Assembly (NCBI GenBank): GCA_964517585.1
Contig: CAZFCB010000009.1
Location: 1-35,239 of the forward strand
DNA length: 35,239 nt
DNA from: JAGORY01 sp964517585
Lineage (GTDB): Bacteria > Patescibacteriota > Gracilibacteria > Peribacterales > Peribacteraceae
Direction: 5' to 3'
Below, one piece after another: positions 23,796-31,754 of this stretch; the stretch's first letter is position 1, and the number at the start of each line of letters is the position of its first letter. The translations under genes and the position numbers were made by a program. The notes beneath the pieces were generated by a model. That model searched no databases. It was not told the origin of the DNA and was given only the letters and a program-made list of their open reading frames with translations.

Positions 23796-24421
23796 AGAGC
23801 CTGCACAGAGGAAGATGTATTCGACGTGATCTGTTCAAATATTTTTTGTACTTCGTCTTCGATTTTCGTCTGAACATCCGCAGAAAGAGCCGTACGAAAT
23901 TTTTCTTTAAAGAGTATATCTCCCACTGTTCCAAGTTTCTCAGACAAAAGTAGCCATTTGTATGCCTCGCTATAACTTTGCGGTGTACCTTCTCCATTGC
24001 CAGCCATGGCACCAAGATTATGCGCAGCAGGTGCGTAACCTTGTAGCGCACTTTTGTGGTACCACTCAAGAGCGAGATCAAAATTTTGTTCTACTCCTTC
24101 CCCTGCACGATATGCATTTCCAAGATTGTACTGTGCCTGTGCGAGGCCTTGTATGGCTGCCTTTTGGAACCACTGAAATGATTCAGTCAAATTTCTCTTC
24201 AAAGAATCCCCCTTATAGTACAGAACGCCAAGTTTAAATTGCGCCTCAGCTGATCCTTCTTTTGCGGCTTTCAAGTAGTACACAGTCGCTTCTTTCGTGT
24301 TCTGCACCACACCTTTTCCGTTTTCATAGAGCTCACCTACTTTGTAATCAGTATCAGGATCACCTGTCGAGAGTGTGCAGCCGGCAAGTAGCAAACATGT
24401 GAGGAAGAATACGGTGCGCAT
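23792..24421 (-). CDS. Sel1-repeat lipoprotein
   Basis: 209 residues. Signal peptide with lipobox LLAGC, Cys15. Then about four Sel1-like repeats of ~36 residues (AEAQFKLGVLYYKGD, AQAQYNLGNAYRAGEG, APAAHNLGAMAGNGEG and an N-terminal one), ending in a charged helix. Sel1 repeats make alpha-alpha solenoids that scaffold protein complexes, here on the outer side of the membrane. The partner is unknown. It diverges from the 24471 lipoprotein over a 49-bp spacer carrying two opposing -10 boxes. Confidence 0.88.
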   Translation of the reverse strand: MRTVFFLTCLLLAGCTLSTGDPDTDYKVGELYENGKGVVQNTKEATVYYLKAAKEGSAEAQFKLGVLYYKGDSLKRNLTESFQWFQKAAIQGLAQAQYNLGNAYRAGEGVEQNFDLALEWYHKSALQGYAPAAHNLGAMAGNGEGTPQSYSEAYKWLLLSEKLGTVGDILFKEKFRTALSADVQTKIEDEVQKIFEQITSNTSSSVQAL

Positions 24422-24427
24422 GCATGG

Positions 24428-24433
24428 ATTATA
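24428..24433 (-). promoter_or_regulatory. -10 element of the Sel1 lipoprotein gene, leaderless geometry
   Basis: Consensus TATAAT on the minus strand exactly 6 nt before the ATG at 24421. Confidence 0.7.
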
Positions 24434-24458
24434 TCACTCAGTGTGCTGGTATATGATG

Positions 24459-24464
24459 TATGCT
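24459..24464 (+). promoter_or_regulatory. -10 element of the 24471 lipoprotein gene
   Basis: TATGCT exactly 6 nt before the ATG at 24471; an alternative TATGAT lies at 24452-24457. The divergent spacer is only 49 bp. Confidence 0.5.
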
Positions 24465-24470
24465 TTCACT

Positions 24471-25052
24471 ATGAAGTTTCCGGTGTTCGCACTCATAGTC
24501 TGTAGCGTGCTCATGTTTTCTGCATGCAGAAATGGCGATCCAGAAATTCCTTCTTTCGCAGATCCAGGCACTTCCGATCTTTCCATTACCCCTACTATCC
24601 CTGAAGCACTTTCTCCTGCAGCGCTTGCATCTGCTGATTACACAATCGTAGATTCCACTGTTCGTAGTGCGCTCACCAAAGCAGGGCAAGATTTTCATAT
24701 CCCTGTTCGTAATGGTTCTTTCACGTTTCCCCCCTCTGTCCTTCTTGATCAGTTTTCAACAGTATCAGTCGATACTAATCACATTACATATGGAGACCTG
24801 ACAGGTGATGGCATTCCAGATGCAGTCGTCAGAGTGCAGTCAGGTACAGGCGAATTCTCTGTATCTGAGCTTGCAGCTTTTACAGCTTCTGGAAAAACTG
24901 CCATACAGTTTGCAGCATTTCCGCTAGGACATGTGATGATCAAGACTGTTGCGATCACCAGCGGAAAAATTCGTGTCAATTTCACACATACTGTTGCGGG
25001 TGATCCAGGCCCGAGAAATACTGAGTTACTCTTGGAATTGCCAAAAAAATAA
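24471..25052 (+). CDS. Lipoprotein, LppP/LprE-like or VCBS-like
   Basis: 193 residues. Signal peptide with lipobox MFSAC, Cys19. After a disordered Pro/Ser/Thr segment (~25-55) comes a globular part containing YGDLTGDGIPDAVVRV, a Ca2+-loop-like DLTGDGIPDA motif seen in FG-GAP/VCBS and in the LppP/LprE lipoprotein family. The rest is beta-rich. Role unknown, surface exposed after lipidation. The start at 24471 gives a proper signal peptide; 32 codons of upstream open frame would spoil it. Confidence 0.75.
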   Translation: MKFPVFALIVCSVLMFSACRNGDPEIPSFADPGTSDLSITPTIPEALSPAALASADYTIVDSTVRSALTKAGQDFHIPVRNGSFTFPPSVLLDQFSTVSVDTNHITYGDLTGDGIPDAVVRVQSGTGEFSVSELAAFTASGKTAIQFAAFPLGHVMIKTVAITSGKIRVNFTHTVAGDPGPRNTELLLELPKK

Positions 25053-25075
25053 GCGCACAAGAGTTATAACTATGC

Positions 25076-25081
25076 TATGAT
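25076..25081 (+). promoter_or_regulatory. Probable -10 of the lemA-TPM unit
   Basis: TATGAT preceded by TGC (extended -10), 26 nt before the lemA ATG. The leader's last 25 nt contain no G. Confidence 0.45.
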
Positions 25082-25107
25082 TCCATCATCATCCTTTTCC
25101 TCACACT

Positions 25108-25683
25108 ATGAAGAAAATTTCTCCATGGATTTTCGTTCTCGGATTTGCTCTTATCATTGGACTGTGGATCGTCGGAGCATACAATGGATTTGTCACGTCC
25201 AAAGGCAATGTTGATCGACAGTGGGCACAAGTAGAAACGCAGTATCAGCGAAGAGTTGATTTGGTACCCAATCTTGTCGGGACAGTAAAAGGTGCTGCCA
25301 ACTTTGAGCAGGAGACATTTAAGGAAGTCACGGAAGCAAGAAGTGCCTGGGCTCAAGCAAAAACAGTCGGCAATCGAGGGCAGGAAATTCAGGCAGCAAA
25401 TAATTTTGACTCAGCGCTATCGCGCCTTCTTGTCACTGTCGAAGCATATCCGCAACTCCAGGCGACTCAGGCTTTTCGTGATCTCATGACGCAGCTTGAA
25501 GGTACGGAAAATCGCATTGCTGTCGCGCGTAAGGATTACAATGATGCAGTCTTCTCGTACAATGTACGAGTGCAACGTTTTCCAGGCAAAGTCGCAGCGA
25601 TCCTTTTTGGTTTTGTGCCAGAGAAGTCTTTTGAAGCCACTCCAGGAAGCGACATAGCTCCTGTTGTAGATTTTACGAAATAA
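25108..25683 (+). CDS. lemA: LemA family membrane protein
   Basis: 191 residues: one N-terminal membrane segment (~6-25), then a long helical cytoplasmic-or-outer bundle. Family blocks are YNGFVTSKGNVDRQWAQVETQYQRRVDLVPNLV (split: VDRQWAQVETQYQRR and DLVPNLVGTVKG) and ALSRLLVTVEAYPQL. Function of LemA proteins is poorly known; they co-occur with TPM-domain genes, as here, where the next gene begins 13 bp later. The ATG is supported by the membrane segment directly after MKKISPW. Confidence 0.93.
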   Translation: MKKISPWIFVLGFALIIGLWIVGAYNGFVTSKGNVDRQWAQVETQYQRRVDLVPNLVGTVKGAANFEQETFKEVTEARSAWAQAKTVGNRGQEIQAANNFDSALSRLLVTVEAYPQLQATQAFRDLMTQLEGTENRIAVARKDYNDAVFSYNVRVQRFPGKVAAILFGFVPEKSFEATPGSDIAPVVDFTK

Positions 25684-25696
25684 AGTCTTTGACTTC

Positions 25697-26587
25697 ATGA
25701 TTTTCACTTTTCATCGCTTGATCGGCGCGCTTGTGATGACGATCTTTGCTGTCATTCTCTGTGTTCCCAGTAGTGCGAATGCCGAATTTGTCATTCCTCC
25801 AAACGACGGACTTTTTACTGATGCAGCAGGGCTTCTTTCCAAGGAACGAGAGCGAGAGATCGAGCAAAAACTTCGGCAGTACCAGACAGAGACAAGTAAT
25901 GAAATAGCCGTCGTTATTATGAATTCATTAGAAAACTATCCGATAGAAAATGCTGCGTTAGAAATCGGTCGCAAGTGGGAAGTGGGCTCCGTAAAAAATA
26001 ATGGCATTCTTATACTTATCGTGTACGAGGATAGACAGATTCGCATTGAGGTTGGCTACGGTTTGGAGGGGGTAGTGCCAGATATTGTTGCAAAAGGGAT
26101 CATTGATACTGACATCACTCCAAGTTTTAGAGCAGGAGATTATGCGGGAGGAATCAGCGGTGCTCTTGAAGCGCTACAAAAACACATTGGTCGTGAGTAT
26201 ACGGTAGAGCGGTACGCAGAAGATCCAGACAGTTCTTTTGGTGCCTTTGGTTTCTTTTTTGCACTCATTGCGTTTCAGTGGCTTATCGCTGTCCTTAGTC
26301 GCACGAAGTCATGGTGGATGGGTGGTGTCATTGGTGGAATCGGAGGTGCGTTCTTAGCTTTTCTGTATGGTTGGTGGCTAGTAATTCCGGTACTTGTGCC
26401 ACTTGGCTTATTTCTTGATTTCATTGTTTCTCGTAATTATCACACCCGTGGACCCACTCGTTGGTGGGCCGGCGGTGGATGGGGACCAGGCGGCGGCGGT
26501 GGACGTTTTGGTGGTGGAAGTAGTGGTGGATTTGGAGGATTCGGCGGCGGAAGTTTCGGTGGAGGGGGAGCAAGTGGTCGTTGGTAG
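25697..26587 (+). CDS. TPM-domain protein with Gly-rich tail (YgcG-like)
   Basis: 296 residues. Signal peptide (~1-29, ending SSANAEF), then a TPM domain (~30-165: NDGLFTDAAGLLSKERE, IAVVIMNSL, VGYGLEGVVPD), one or two membrane segments (~180-240) and a Gly-rich tail (GGGSSGGFGGFGGGSFGGGG) ending SGRW, as in YgcG relatives. TPM domains face the extracytoplasmic side. Forms an operon with lemA. The tail of this type is common in the family, so it is not a sequencing artefact. Confidence 0.93.
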   Translation: MIFTFHRLIGALVMTIFAVILCVPSSANAEFVIPPNDGLFTDAAGLLSKEREREIEQKLRQYQTETSNEIAVVIMNSLENYPIENAALEIGRKWEVGSVKNNGILILIVYEDRQIRIEVGYGLEGVVPDIVAKGIIDTDITPSFRAGDYAGGISGALEALQKHIGREYTVERYAEDPDSSFGAFGFFFALIAFQWLIAVLSRTKSWWMGGVIGGIGGAFLAFLYGWWLVIPVLVPLGLFLDFIVSRNYHTRGPTRWWAGGGWGPGGGGGRFGGGSSGGFGGFGGGSFGGGGASGRW

Positions 26588-26617
26588 ATTTTTCTATCAT
26601 CACGGCGCACATTCCGC

Positions 26618-26623
26618 TACAAT
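26618..26623 (+). promoter_or_regulatory. -10 element of the 26630 gene, leaderless geometry
   Basis: TACAAT in CGCTACAAT, exactly 6 nt before ATG. Confidence 0.65.
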
Positions 26624-26629
26624 TTTGGT

Positions 26630-27586
26630 ATGAAACTAGCACGAGTTATCTGTACCGGATTTTTTGCATTCTCAATTGCAATTCCAGCATTTGCTGCTGA
26701 AGAAAATCTATCGTCGCCCGCAGAAGTTACCTATTCTCAGACTGGAGTAGGAGATTTACTCGTGAGTATAGAATCTTCTCCGTTACTAGGAACGACTCCT
26801 CGAGGCGCGCAAAGAGTGGAAATGGCTGTTATCAATGTATCCGCATCGTGTGATGCAGATGTCATTCTTGAGAGCATACGCCTACAACACATAGGACTTG
26901 GCGATGTATCGGATATTGCAAGGGTGTATGTCTACACTGGTTTTCGCAGAGCGTCTCGCGCTCGAACATTTGACCGACATTCTCGAACTGCAGATGTTCG
27001 CGTGACATCACTGACCATTCCTAAGTGCGAGGCTGTGCAACTCAAAGTTTTGTACGATATTTCACCGACCGCAAGTGTCGCGTCTGAGCATGGTGTAACA
27101 ATCGACAGTGCCACCAGCATTACGTCGTCAGCCAAAACAACAACTTTGCAACAGTTTGATTCCACGAAACGAATTATTACTTCTCCAAAGGACGCTGGTT
27201 CCATCACTGCTAATTTTCTGCCCATTAAGGGGCCACTGCGTTATGGCAGAATTGAAACGGTAGCGCGCTTGCAGCTGACTGCTGATAGCAAAAATGATCA
27301 CCTGCTGAGTAGCATCGTCTTCACAAATCTTGGAGATGCTCGTGATATGAATCTTATTGATTTCACTCTCGAGACACGATCTGGAGAAGTACTGAGTCCT
27401 AAAGCATTTCGAATGCGTGGCTTGCGAGTCACACTTGATTTCGATCCAACATATATTCTCGAGCGTTCCCGAACAGTCGTTTTTCTTCTGAAGGCTAAAA
27501 TTAATGCGTCACAGTCGAAAAAAATCCATTTTGTTATCCAGGAGCCTTCCGATCTTCTTTCAACACTCTATCGTCCATCGAGATAG
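26630..27586 (+). CDS. Secreted beta-rich protein, function unknown
   Basis: 318 residues with a clear signal peptide (MKLARVICTGFFAFSIAIPAF, cleavage near AFAAEE). Two similar beta-sandwich-like units follow (~35-150 and ~180-300): each has alternating hydrophobic strands with a DVxxIARVYVYTG or DxxxxNLIDFTLET type centre. Two cysteines (ASCDAD and PKCEAV) could bridge the first unit. The layout resembles repeat domains of CPR surface or pilus-associated proteins, but I cannot name the family. Part of the envelope run 23792-30667. Confidence 0.65.
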   Translation: MKLARVICTGFFAFSIAIPAFAAEENLSSPAEVTYSQTGVGDLLVSIESSPLLGTTPRGAQRVEMAVINVSASCDADVILESIRLQHIGLGDVSDIARVYVYTGFRRASRARTFDRHSRTADVRVTSLTIPKCEAVQLKVLYDISPTASVASEHGVTIDSATSITSSAKTTTLQQFDSTKRIITSPKDAGSITANFLPIKGPLRYGRIETVARLQLTADSKNDHLLSSIVFTNLGDARDMNLIDFTLETRSGEVLSPKAFRMRGLRVTLDFDPTYILERSRTVVFLLKAKINASQSKKIHFVIQEPSDLLSTLYRPSR

Positions 27587-27615
27587 CGTAGACCTCTCCT
27601 TTCTCGGTTACCCTG

Positions 27616-27621
27616 TACACT
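27616..27621 (+). promoter_or_regulatory. -10 element of the 27630 lipoprotein gene
   Basis: TACACT ends 8 nt before the ATG at 27630. It lies 30 bp after the preceding stop codon. Confidence 0.45.
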
Positions 27622-27629
27622 CGTTTTCC

Positions 27630-28469
27630 ATGTTCGTTGTTCGTATCATCTCACTTGGCATTTTTCTCATTAGTCTTTCTGCATGTGGCCAGAAAATCGA
27701 ACTTCAGCCAGAAGAAGTTGTACGACGCGCAATTATTAGGAGCAGCACGGTCGAGTCCGTTGCTGCCTCTGTTGTCGCAGACATGAAGACAGAAAATACT
27801 GATACCTTGTCGGGGAGCGTTATCATGCAGGGTATCATTCGTTCGGGTGGTCAGTCTTGGTCGACAGATAGTACATTGACGATTGAGTCTGCAACGAAGC
27901 GAGGACATGAGCGTGTACGCGGAAGACTTGTGATGGTATCTCCAGGTAACGGACAAACATACCTTCGCCTAGAATCTGTCGAGGGAGTGCTTGGTGAACT
28001 GCTTCGTAACTCGATGCCTGACAGTACGAGTGGTTGGATGGTGTTCGGGAATGATTCAGCTTCTGTACCGTCAGCACGTAGTACACCGGACCCCGAGAGA
28101 ATTTCATCCTATGCAGATGTCATCATCGTGCAAGAAGACGTAGGCATGGAGAAAGATGACGATGGTCAAATGTTGTACCACTATCGTGTAGGGCTACATT
28201 CTGATGCACTCGCATCTTTGTCGCATGAAAGTCCATCCGGAGAAGCTGATGGCATGAAGGCTGTTGGCGAAATGTGGATTGAGAGTGGCAATTTCTCCCT
28301 GAGAAAAGTGAAGTGGTTTCTCACGGGAGTTCCTACGTCCATTGGGCCAATGACAATGCACATTGATGTACTGTTCACACAATACGATGCTGCCTTACAG
28401 ATCCGGACGCCTGTTGGCTCAGCAGCAACACTTCCACTCGAGAGTATCTTTGCCATCTTTTCCTTATAG
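27630..28469 (+). CDS. Lipoprotein, LppX/LprG- or LolA-like fold suspected
   Basis: 279 residues. Signal peptide with lipobox LSAC, Cys19 (ISLSACGQKIEL). The mature part shows the pattern of LppX/LprAFG-type carriers: an N-terminal helix with V-S-x repeats, a GxxGxI strand series, a late YHYRVGLHSDALASL stretch and a final DVLFTQYDAALQIRTP. Such proteins carry lipids or glycolipids in a half-barrel cavity. This is a fold-level guess. The open frame begins upstream at 27504, but ATG 27630 gives the signal peptide. Confidence 0.7.
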   Translation: MFVVRIISLGIFLISLSACGQKIELQPEEVVRRAIIRSSTVESVAASVVADMKTENTDTLSGSVIMQGIIRSGGQSWSTDSTLTIESATKRGHERVRGRLVMVSPGNGQTYLRLESVEGVLGELLRNSMPDSTSGWMVFGNDSASVPSARSTPDPERISSYADVIIVQEDVGMEKDDDGQMLYHYRVGLHSDALASLSHESPSGEADGMKAVGEMWIESGNFSLRKVKWFLTGVPTSIGPMTMHIDVLFTQYDAALQIRTPVGSAATLPLESIFAIFSL

Positions 28470-28496
28470 TCGCTAGTTTCGCTTTTGCCGACTTCA

Positions 28497-30569
28497 ATGG
28501 ATACTGAAACTACAAAAATGCCAGAAACTCCGCCACCATCTCCTGTCGACGGCATCACTCTCTCTCCGTCTGAGGCAGCCACGATCGCAAAAAATCCTAC
28601 ACCTACTCAGGTTTCTTCTGCACCACAGAGTCTACAAAAAAAGAGTTCGAAGAATATGACAATTGTTCTACTCGTTACAGTAGCCGTTCTGTATGCAGTG
28701 CCTGCACTTATTCTCATGGTCATGTTCCCGAGGCCAGATGGAAGCATGTCAGAAGTAAAGAATATTGGAACGCTTCTCTATACCATCGGTACAGTTGCTT
28801 GGCTTCTTTTTGCAGTCATTGGATTCCTTCGTATTTCTTCAATCAAGGATCACCCGCGCATGAAATTCTTTGCGTCGATTCGTGTTCTTGTAGTCAGCAT
28901 TCCACTTGTCATCTTGAGCGGTCTGACCGTGTTTCTCTTGAACGTCGCACCGAAACTTCGCCTAGAAGTCATATCGCCGAAAACCTCCGCAGAATTTGTT
29001 GCACCTGTATCTGTGACATTTGGCATGGATACTGCACTAAAAATATTTGCTCAATCCAAGCTTAAGCCTCTGAAGTTTGAATGGGATTACAACAATGATG
29101 GGGTGACAGATCAGGAGACATTTGAGCCTGTGTCGACGTACCTCATAACAAAAGCTGGTATTTTTAATATCGTTGCAAAGGTCACGATGACTGACGGAAC
29201 GTCAAAAAATGTCGTGTATCGCCTCGTCATTCCGCGAGCAAGTTTTGGGCTTCAGCCAACGATGCCAGTTATCGACGAACCAGCAACATTTAGCATTGAG
29301 CATCTTTTTCCAAAGACCGCAGAAAATACTTTGAAATTACTCAAAGCAAAATGGGATTTTGAAGGTGATGGCATCATAGACCTAGAAACAGATAAATTGA
29401 CGGCAACTACAACCTATCACAAACTCGGAACATTTAACGTATCAGTTGCTATGACGCTGACGAATCAGTCACAGTCATCACTGCAGCGAACCATCGAAGT
29501 TGTGAAAGCGCCAGAACAACCATTTCCCATAACCCTTGAGACAGAACCACAAACCTTATTAGGCCCTGCACCCTTTGGAGTCCTTTTTGCTCTGAAGACA
29601 AAAGAATCTATTGCCAATGCGAAGTGGGATTTCGGCAACAAAAAAAGCGCTGAAGGACTCCGTGTTGCACAGGTGTTCAATACCGTTGGTACGTACGTTG
29701 TGAATGTATCGGCACGATCACAAAGTGGCGCTGTTGCGAAGTTGTCAAAAGTAGTCCGCGTTACAAACCCACTCGAAATTCGTGATCTCACATTTATGGG
29801 AACAGTCGTCAAAGATTTTACTATTGTTGGTGAAGTGCCGCTTGTGGTGAATCTTACGCCGACGACACAGCAGCCTCTTATTTCCTTTTCTTGGGATGCA
29901 CCCAATGCTCCAGAGTCAGAGATTACTGATAAAACTTTTCAAGCTGTCTATAGAGATCAGGGGCAATATTTTATTGATCTCATCGGTATAGATCCCGATC
30001 AGAATGTGTACCGAAAACGAATCAATATTACTGCAACTCCGCCATCATCACTCGTGTCTTTCAGTATGGACCCAGCGTCTCCAACCGCTCCTGCAACTGT
30101 CAAATTTGATGCTTCCGATACATATATTCCTTCGAATGAAGAGATTACCGGTTTCGAATGGGACTTTGGTGATACGTCGAATGTGAATACAAACAAATTT
30201 TCAGGTGCGCGAGTTGATCACCTTTTTACGAAACCAGGAACATATATTGTTTCGCTTACAGTTCGCACTATTTCAGGAAAGACATTCAGTAATAAGCAAA
30301 CGCTCACTGTACGAGCCCCTCTGCTTGATGCTTGTTTCTTGCCAAGTCGAAAAAGCGGCAAGGCACCGTTGGGTGTTCGGTTTGACACGAGTTGTTCTAC
30401 AGGAAACTTTGTTAGCTGGACGTGGGATTTTGGTGACTCCTCACAGAGTGATGTGCAAAGTCCAACGCATGTTTTCTTAAAGCCTGGCGAATTTACAGTG
30501 TCGCTGACTGCAGTAACGAGCGATGGACTGAAGAACACAAAATCAACTATAATCTCCGTTACTGAATAA
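28497..30569 (+). CDS. Membrane protein with six PKD repeats
   Basis: About 690 residues. A cytoplasmic Pro-rich N-terminus, three membrane segments (~55-80, ~93-115, ~128-150), then six PKD-type beta domains on the outer side, each with a FxWDxxxD/G core: EWDYNNDGVTD, KWDFEGDGIID, KWDFGNKK, SWDAPNAP, EWDFGDTS, TWDFGDSS. PKD domains mediate protein or glycan contacts at the cell surface. An ATG at 28485 four codons upstream is equally possible. The stop overlaps the next start as TAATG. Confidence 0.85.
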   Translation: MDTETTKMPETPPPSPVDGITLSPSEAATIAKNPTPTQVSSAPQSLQKKSSKNMTIVLLVTVAVLYAVPALILMVMFPRPDGSMSEVKNIGTLLYTIGTVAWLLFAVIGFLRISSIKDHPRMKFFASIRVLVVSIPLVILSGLTVFLLNVAPKLRLEVISPKTSAEFVAPVSVTFGMDTALKIFAQSKLKPLKFEWDYNNDGVTDQETFEPVSTYLITKAGIFNIVAKVTMTDGTSKNVVYRLVIPRASFGLQPTMPVIDEPATFSIEHLFPKTAENTLKLLKAKWDFEGDGIIDLETDKLTATTTYHKLGTFNVSVAMTLTNQSQSSLQRTIEVVKAPEQPFPITLETEPQTLLGPAPFGVLFALKTKESIANAKWDFGNKKSAEGLRVAQVFNTVGTYVVNVSARSQSGAVAKLSKVVRVTNPLEIRDLTFMGTVVKDFTIVGEVPLVVNLTPTTQQPLISFSWDAPNAPESEITDKTFQAVYRDQGQYFIDLIGIDPDQNVYRKRINITATPPSSLVSFSMDPASPTAPATVKFDASDTYIPSNEEITGFEWDFGDTSNVNTNKFSGARVDHLFTKPGTYIVSLTVRTISGKTFSNKQTLTVRAPLLDACFLPSRKSGKAPLGVRFDTSCSTGNFVSWTWDFGDSSQSDVQSPTHVFLKPGEFTVSLTAVTSDGLKNTKSTIISVTE
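30548..30553 (+). promoter_or_regulatory. Possible internal -10 before the 32-residue peptide gene
   Basis: TATAAT inside the PKD gene's last codons, with TGGACT 18 nt upstream as a fair -35; 15 nt before the ATG at 30569. Confidence 0.35.
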
Positions 30570-30667
30570 TGAAATCCCGATCAATCGTTCGCGGCGTTGC
30601 TCTCGCAGGTGTACTTGCACTGGTGCTTGGCATGCTACTGCCTGCGCTCAGCGCAATTCCGTACTAA
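30569..30667 (+). CDS. Tiny membrane peptide (32 residues) coupled to the PKD gene
   Basis: Begins MKSRSIVRG (three positive residues) and continues as one hydrophobic span rich in Ala/Leu/Val, ending LPALSAIPY. Its ATG overlaps the stop of the PKD gene (TAATG), an arrangement for translational coupling. It overlaps the convergent tsaD 3' end by 20 bp. It could be a single-span partner of the PKD protein. Short length means it could also be chance; positive-inside charge and the exact overlap argue for real. Confidence 0.5.
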   Translation: MKSRSIVRGVALAGVLALVLGMLLPALSAIPY

Positions 30668-31706
30668 CAGGATCTAGCAGGTTTGCGAGTGGAGATACCG
30701 CAAGTGTCCTGAATTCATTGAGGAAAGTGATTACCCCGCTTTGCTGAAAGTAGGCAGCAGAAGCGATCATTGCCGCATTATCAGTACAAAATGTAAGTTG
30801 TTCTGGTACCCGGACAACGACACCTTGTTTCTCTCCTATATCTTTGGCGAAAAGACGTAGACGACTGTTTGCAGATACACCTCCAACGATGTGGAGTTCT
30901 TTCGCATTTGGGTACATCTCAAGCGCACGCGTGATGCGATCTGCAAGATGTCTGCAAATTGCATACTGAAAACTGGCAGCAATGTCTGATCGATTCTTTG
31001 TGTCATCTTTATCAATCGCGAGATCTTGCAGTAAGTACTTGAGTGAAGTCTTGAGGCCGGAGAAACTAAAATTTGGATTCTTGTCCTGTGAAAGAGGGCG
31101 TGGAAATTCATAGGCTGTTTCATTTCCTCCTACTGCCAGTTTTGAAAGTGCAGGACCACCGGGGTAGGGGAGTCCGAGAAGTACTGCTCCTTTATCAAAT
31201 GCTTCTCCCGCAGCATCGTCACGCGTCGTTCCTACGAGTACGCCACGTGTGTGTGTTGTTCTGAACCAAAGATCTGTGTGACCTCCGGAAACAGAAAGCG
31301 AAAGAACTGGAAATTCTGGCGTATCAAGAATCTTTTCCTTCGTAAGCCAAATGGAACTCAGGTGTCCAAGCGTGTGATGTACGCCAATGAGTGGAGTCTT
31401 CCATACGCGCGAAAGTACCCGTGCTGTCGAAGTGCCAACGAGCAGTGATCCAAGTAGTCCAGGCCCGTACGTCACAGCAATGGCATCGAGCTCGCTCGAC
31501 TGAATCTTTGCCTGAGACAATGAGTGTTCAATGACGGGAAGAATGCTTTGCAGCTGCTTCCGTGCAGCATCTTCGGGAATAACACCTCCCATTGCAGTGA
31601 AGTCTTTTTGTGAACTTGAGATCACACAACTGAGGACTTCGCGTCCGTCGCGAACGACAGCAGCTGAGGTTTCATCACACGAAGTTTCGATTCCTAGAAT
31701 CAACAT
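30648..31706 (-). CDS. tsaD: tRNA N6-adenosine threonylcarbamoyltransferase
   Basis: Transfers the threonylcarbamoyl group to A37 of ANN-decoding tRNAs (t6A). 352 residues, usual length. Starts ILGIETSCDETSAAVV; metal-binding HxxxH in GVHHTLGHLSS (~109-119); YGPGLLGSLLVG; GGVSANSRLR; and CTDNAAMIA near the end with the metal Asp. The central block GGVIPEDAARKQ departs from the usual GGVVPELASRxH. Partners TsaB, TsaC and TsaE are not in the window. TACTCT lies 5 nt before the ATG. Confidence 0.95.
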   Translation of the reverse strand: MLILGIETSCDETSAAVVRDGREVLSCVISSSQKDFTAMGGVIPEDAARKQLQSILPVIEHSLSQAKIQSSELDAIAVTYGPGLLGSLLVGTSTARVLSRVWKTPLIGVHHTLGHLSSIWLTKEKILDTPEFPVLSLSVSGGHTDLWFRTTHTRGVLVGTTRDDAAGEAFDKGAVLLGLPYPGGPALSKLAVGGNETAYEFPRPLSQDKNPNFSFSGLKTSLKYLLQDLAIDKDDTKNRSDIAASFQYAICRHLADRITRALEMYPNAKELHIVGGVSANSRLRLFAKDIGEKQGVVVRVPEQLTFCTDNAAMIASAAYFQQSGVITFLNEFRTLAVSPLANLLDPVSTELR

Positions 31707-31711
31707 ACGGT

Positions 31712-31717
31712 AGAGTA
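31712..31717 (-). promoter_or_regulatory. -10 element of tsaD
   Basis: TACTCT on the minus strand, 5 nt before ATG. The 48-bp spacer to lgt also holds the TACCAAACCTAC repeat (31720-31731). Confidence 0.45.
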
Positions 31718-31742
31718 CCTACCAAACCTACCACACCTGCTT

Positions 31743-31748
31743 CATACT
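31743..31748 (+). promoter_or_regulatory. -10 element of lgt, leaderless geometry
   Basis: CATACT exactly 6 nt before the lgt ATG. Confidence 0.5.
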
Positions 31749-31754
31749 TTTCAC

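Noticed and set aside
26460..26587. Gly-codon repeat (ggtggagg-type) at the end of the TPM gene as a DNA repeat element
   Set aside because: It is in frame, encodes the Gly-rich tail usual for YgcG-like TPM proteins and has no inverted or direct repeat structure beyond codon repetition.
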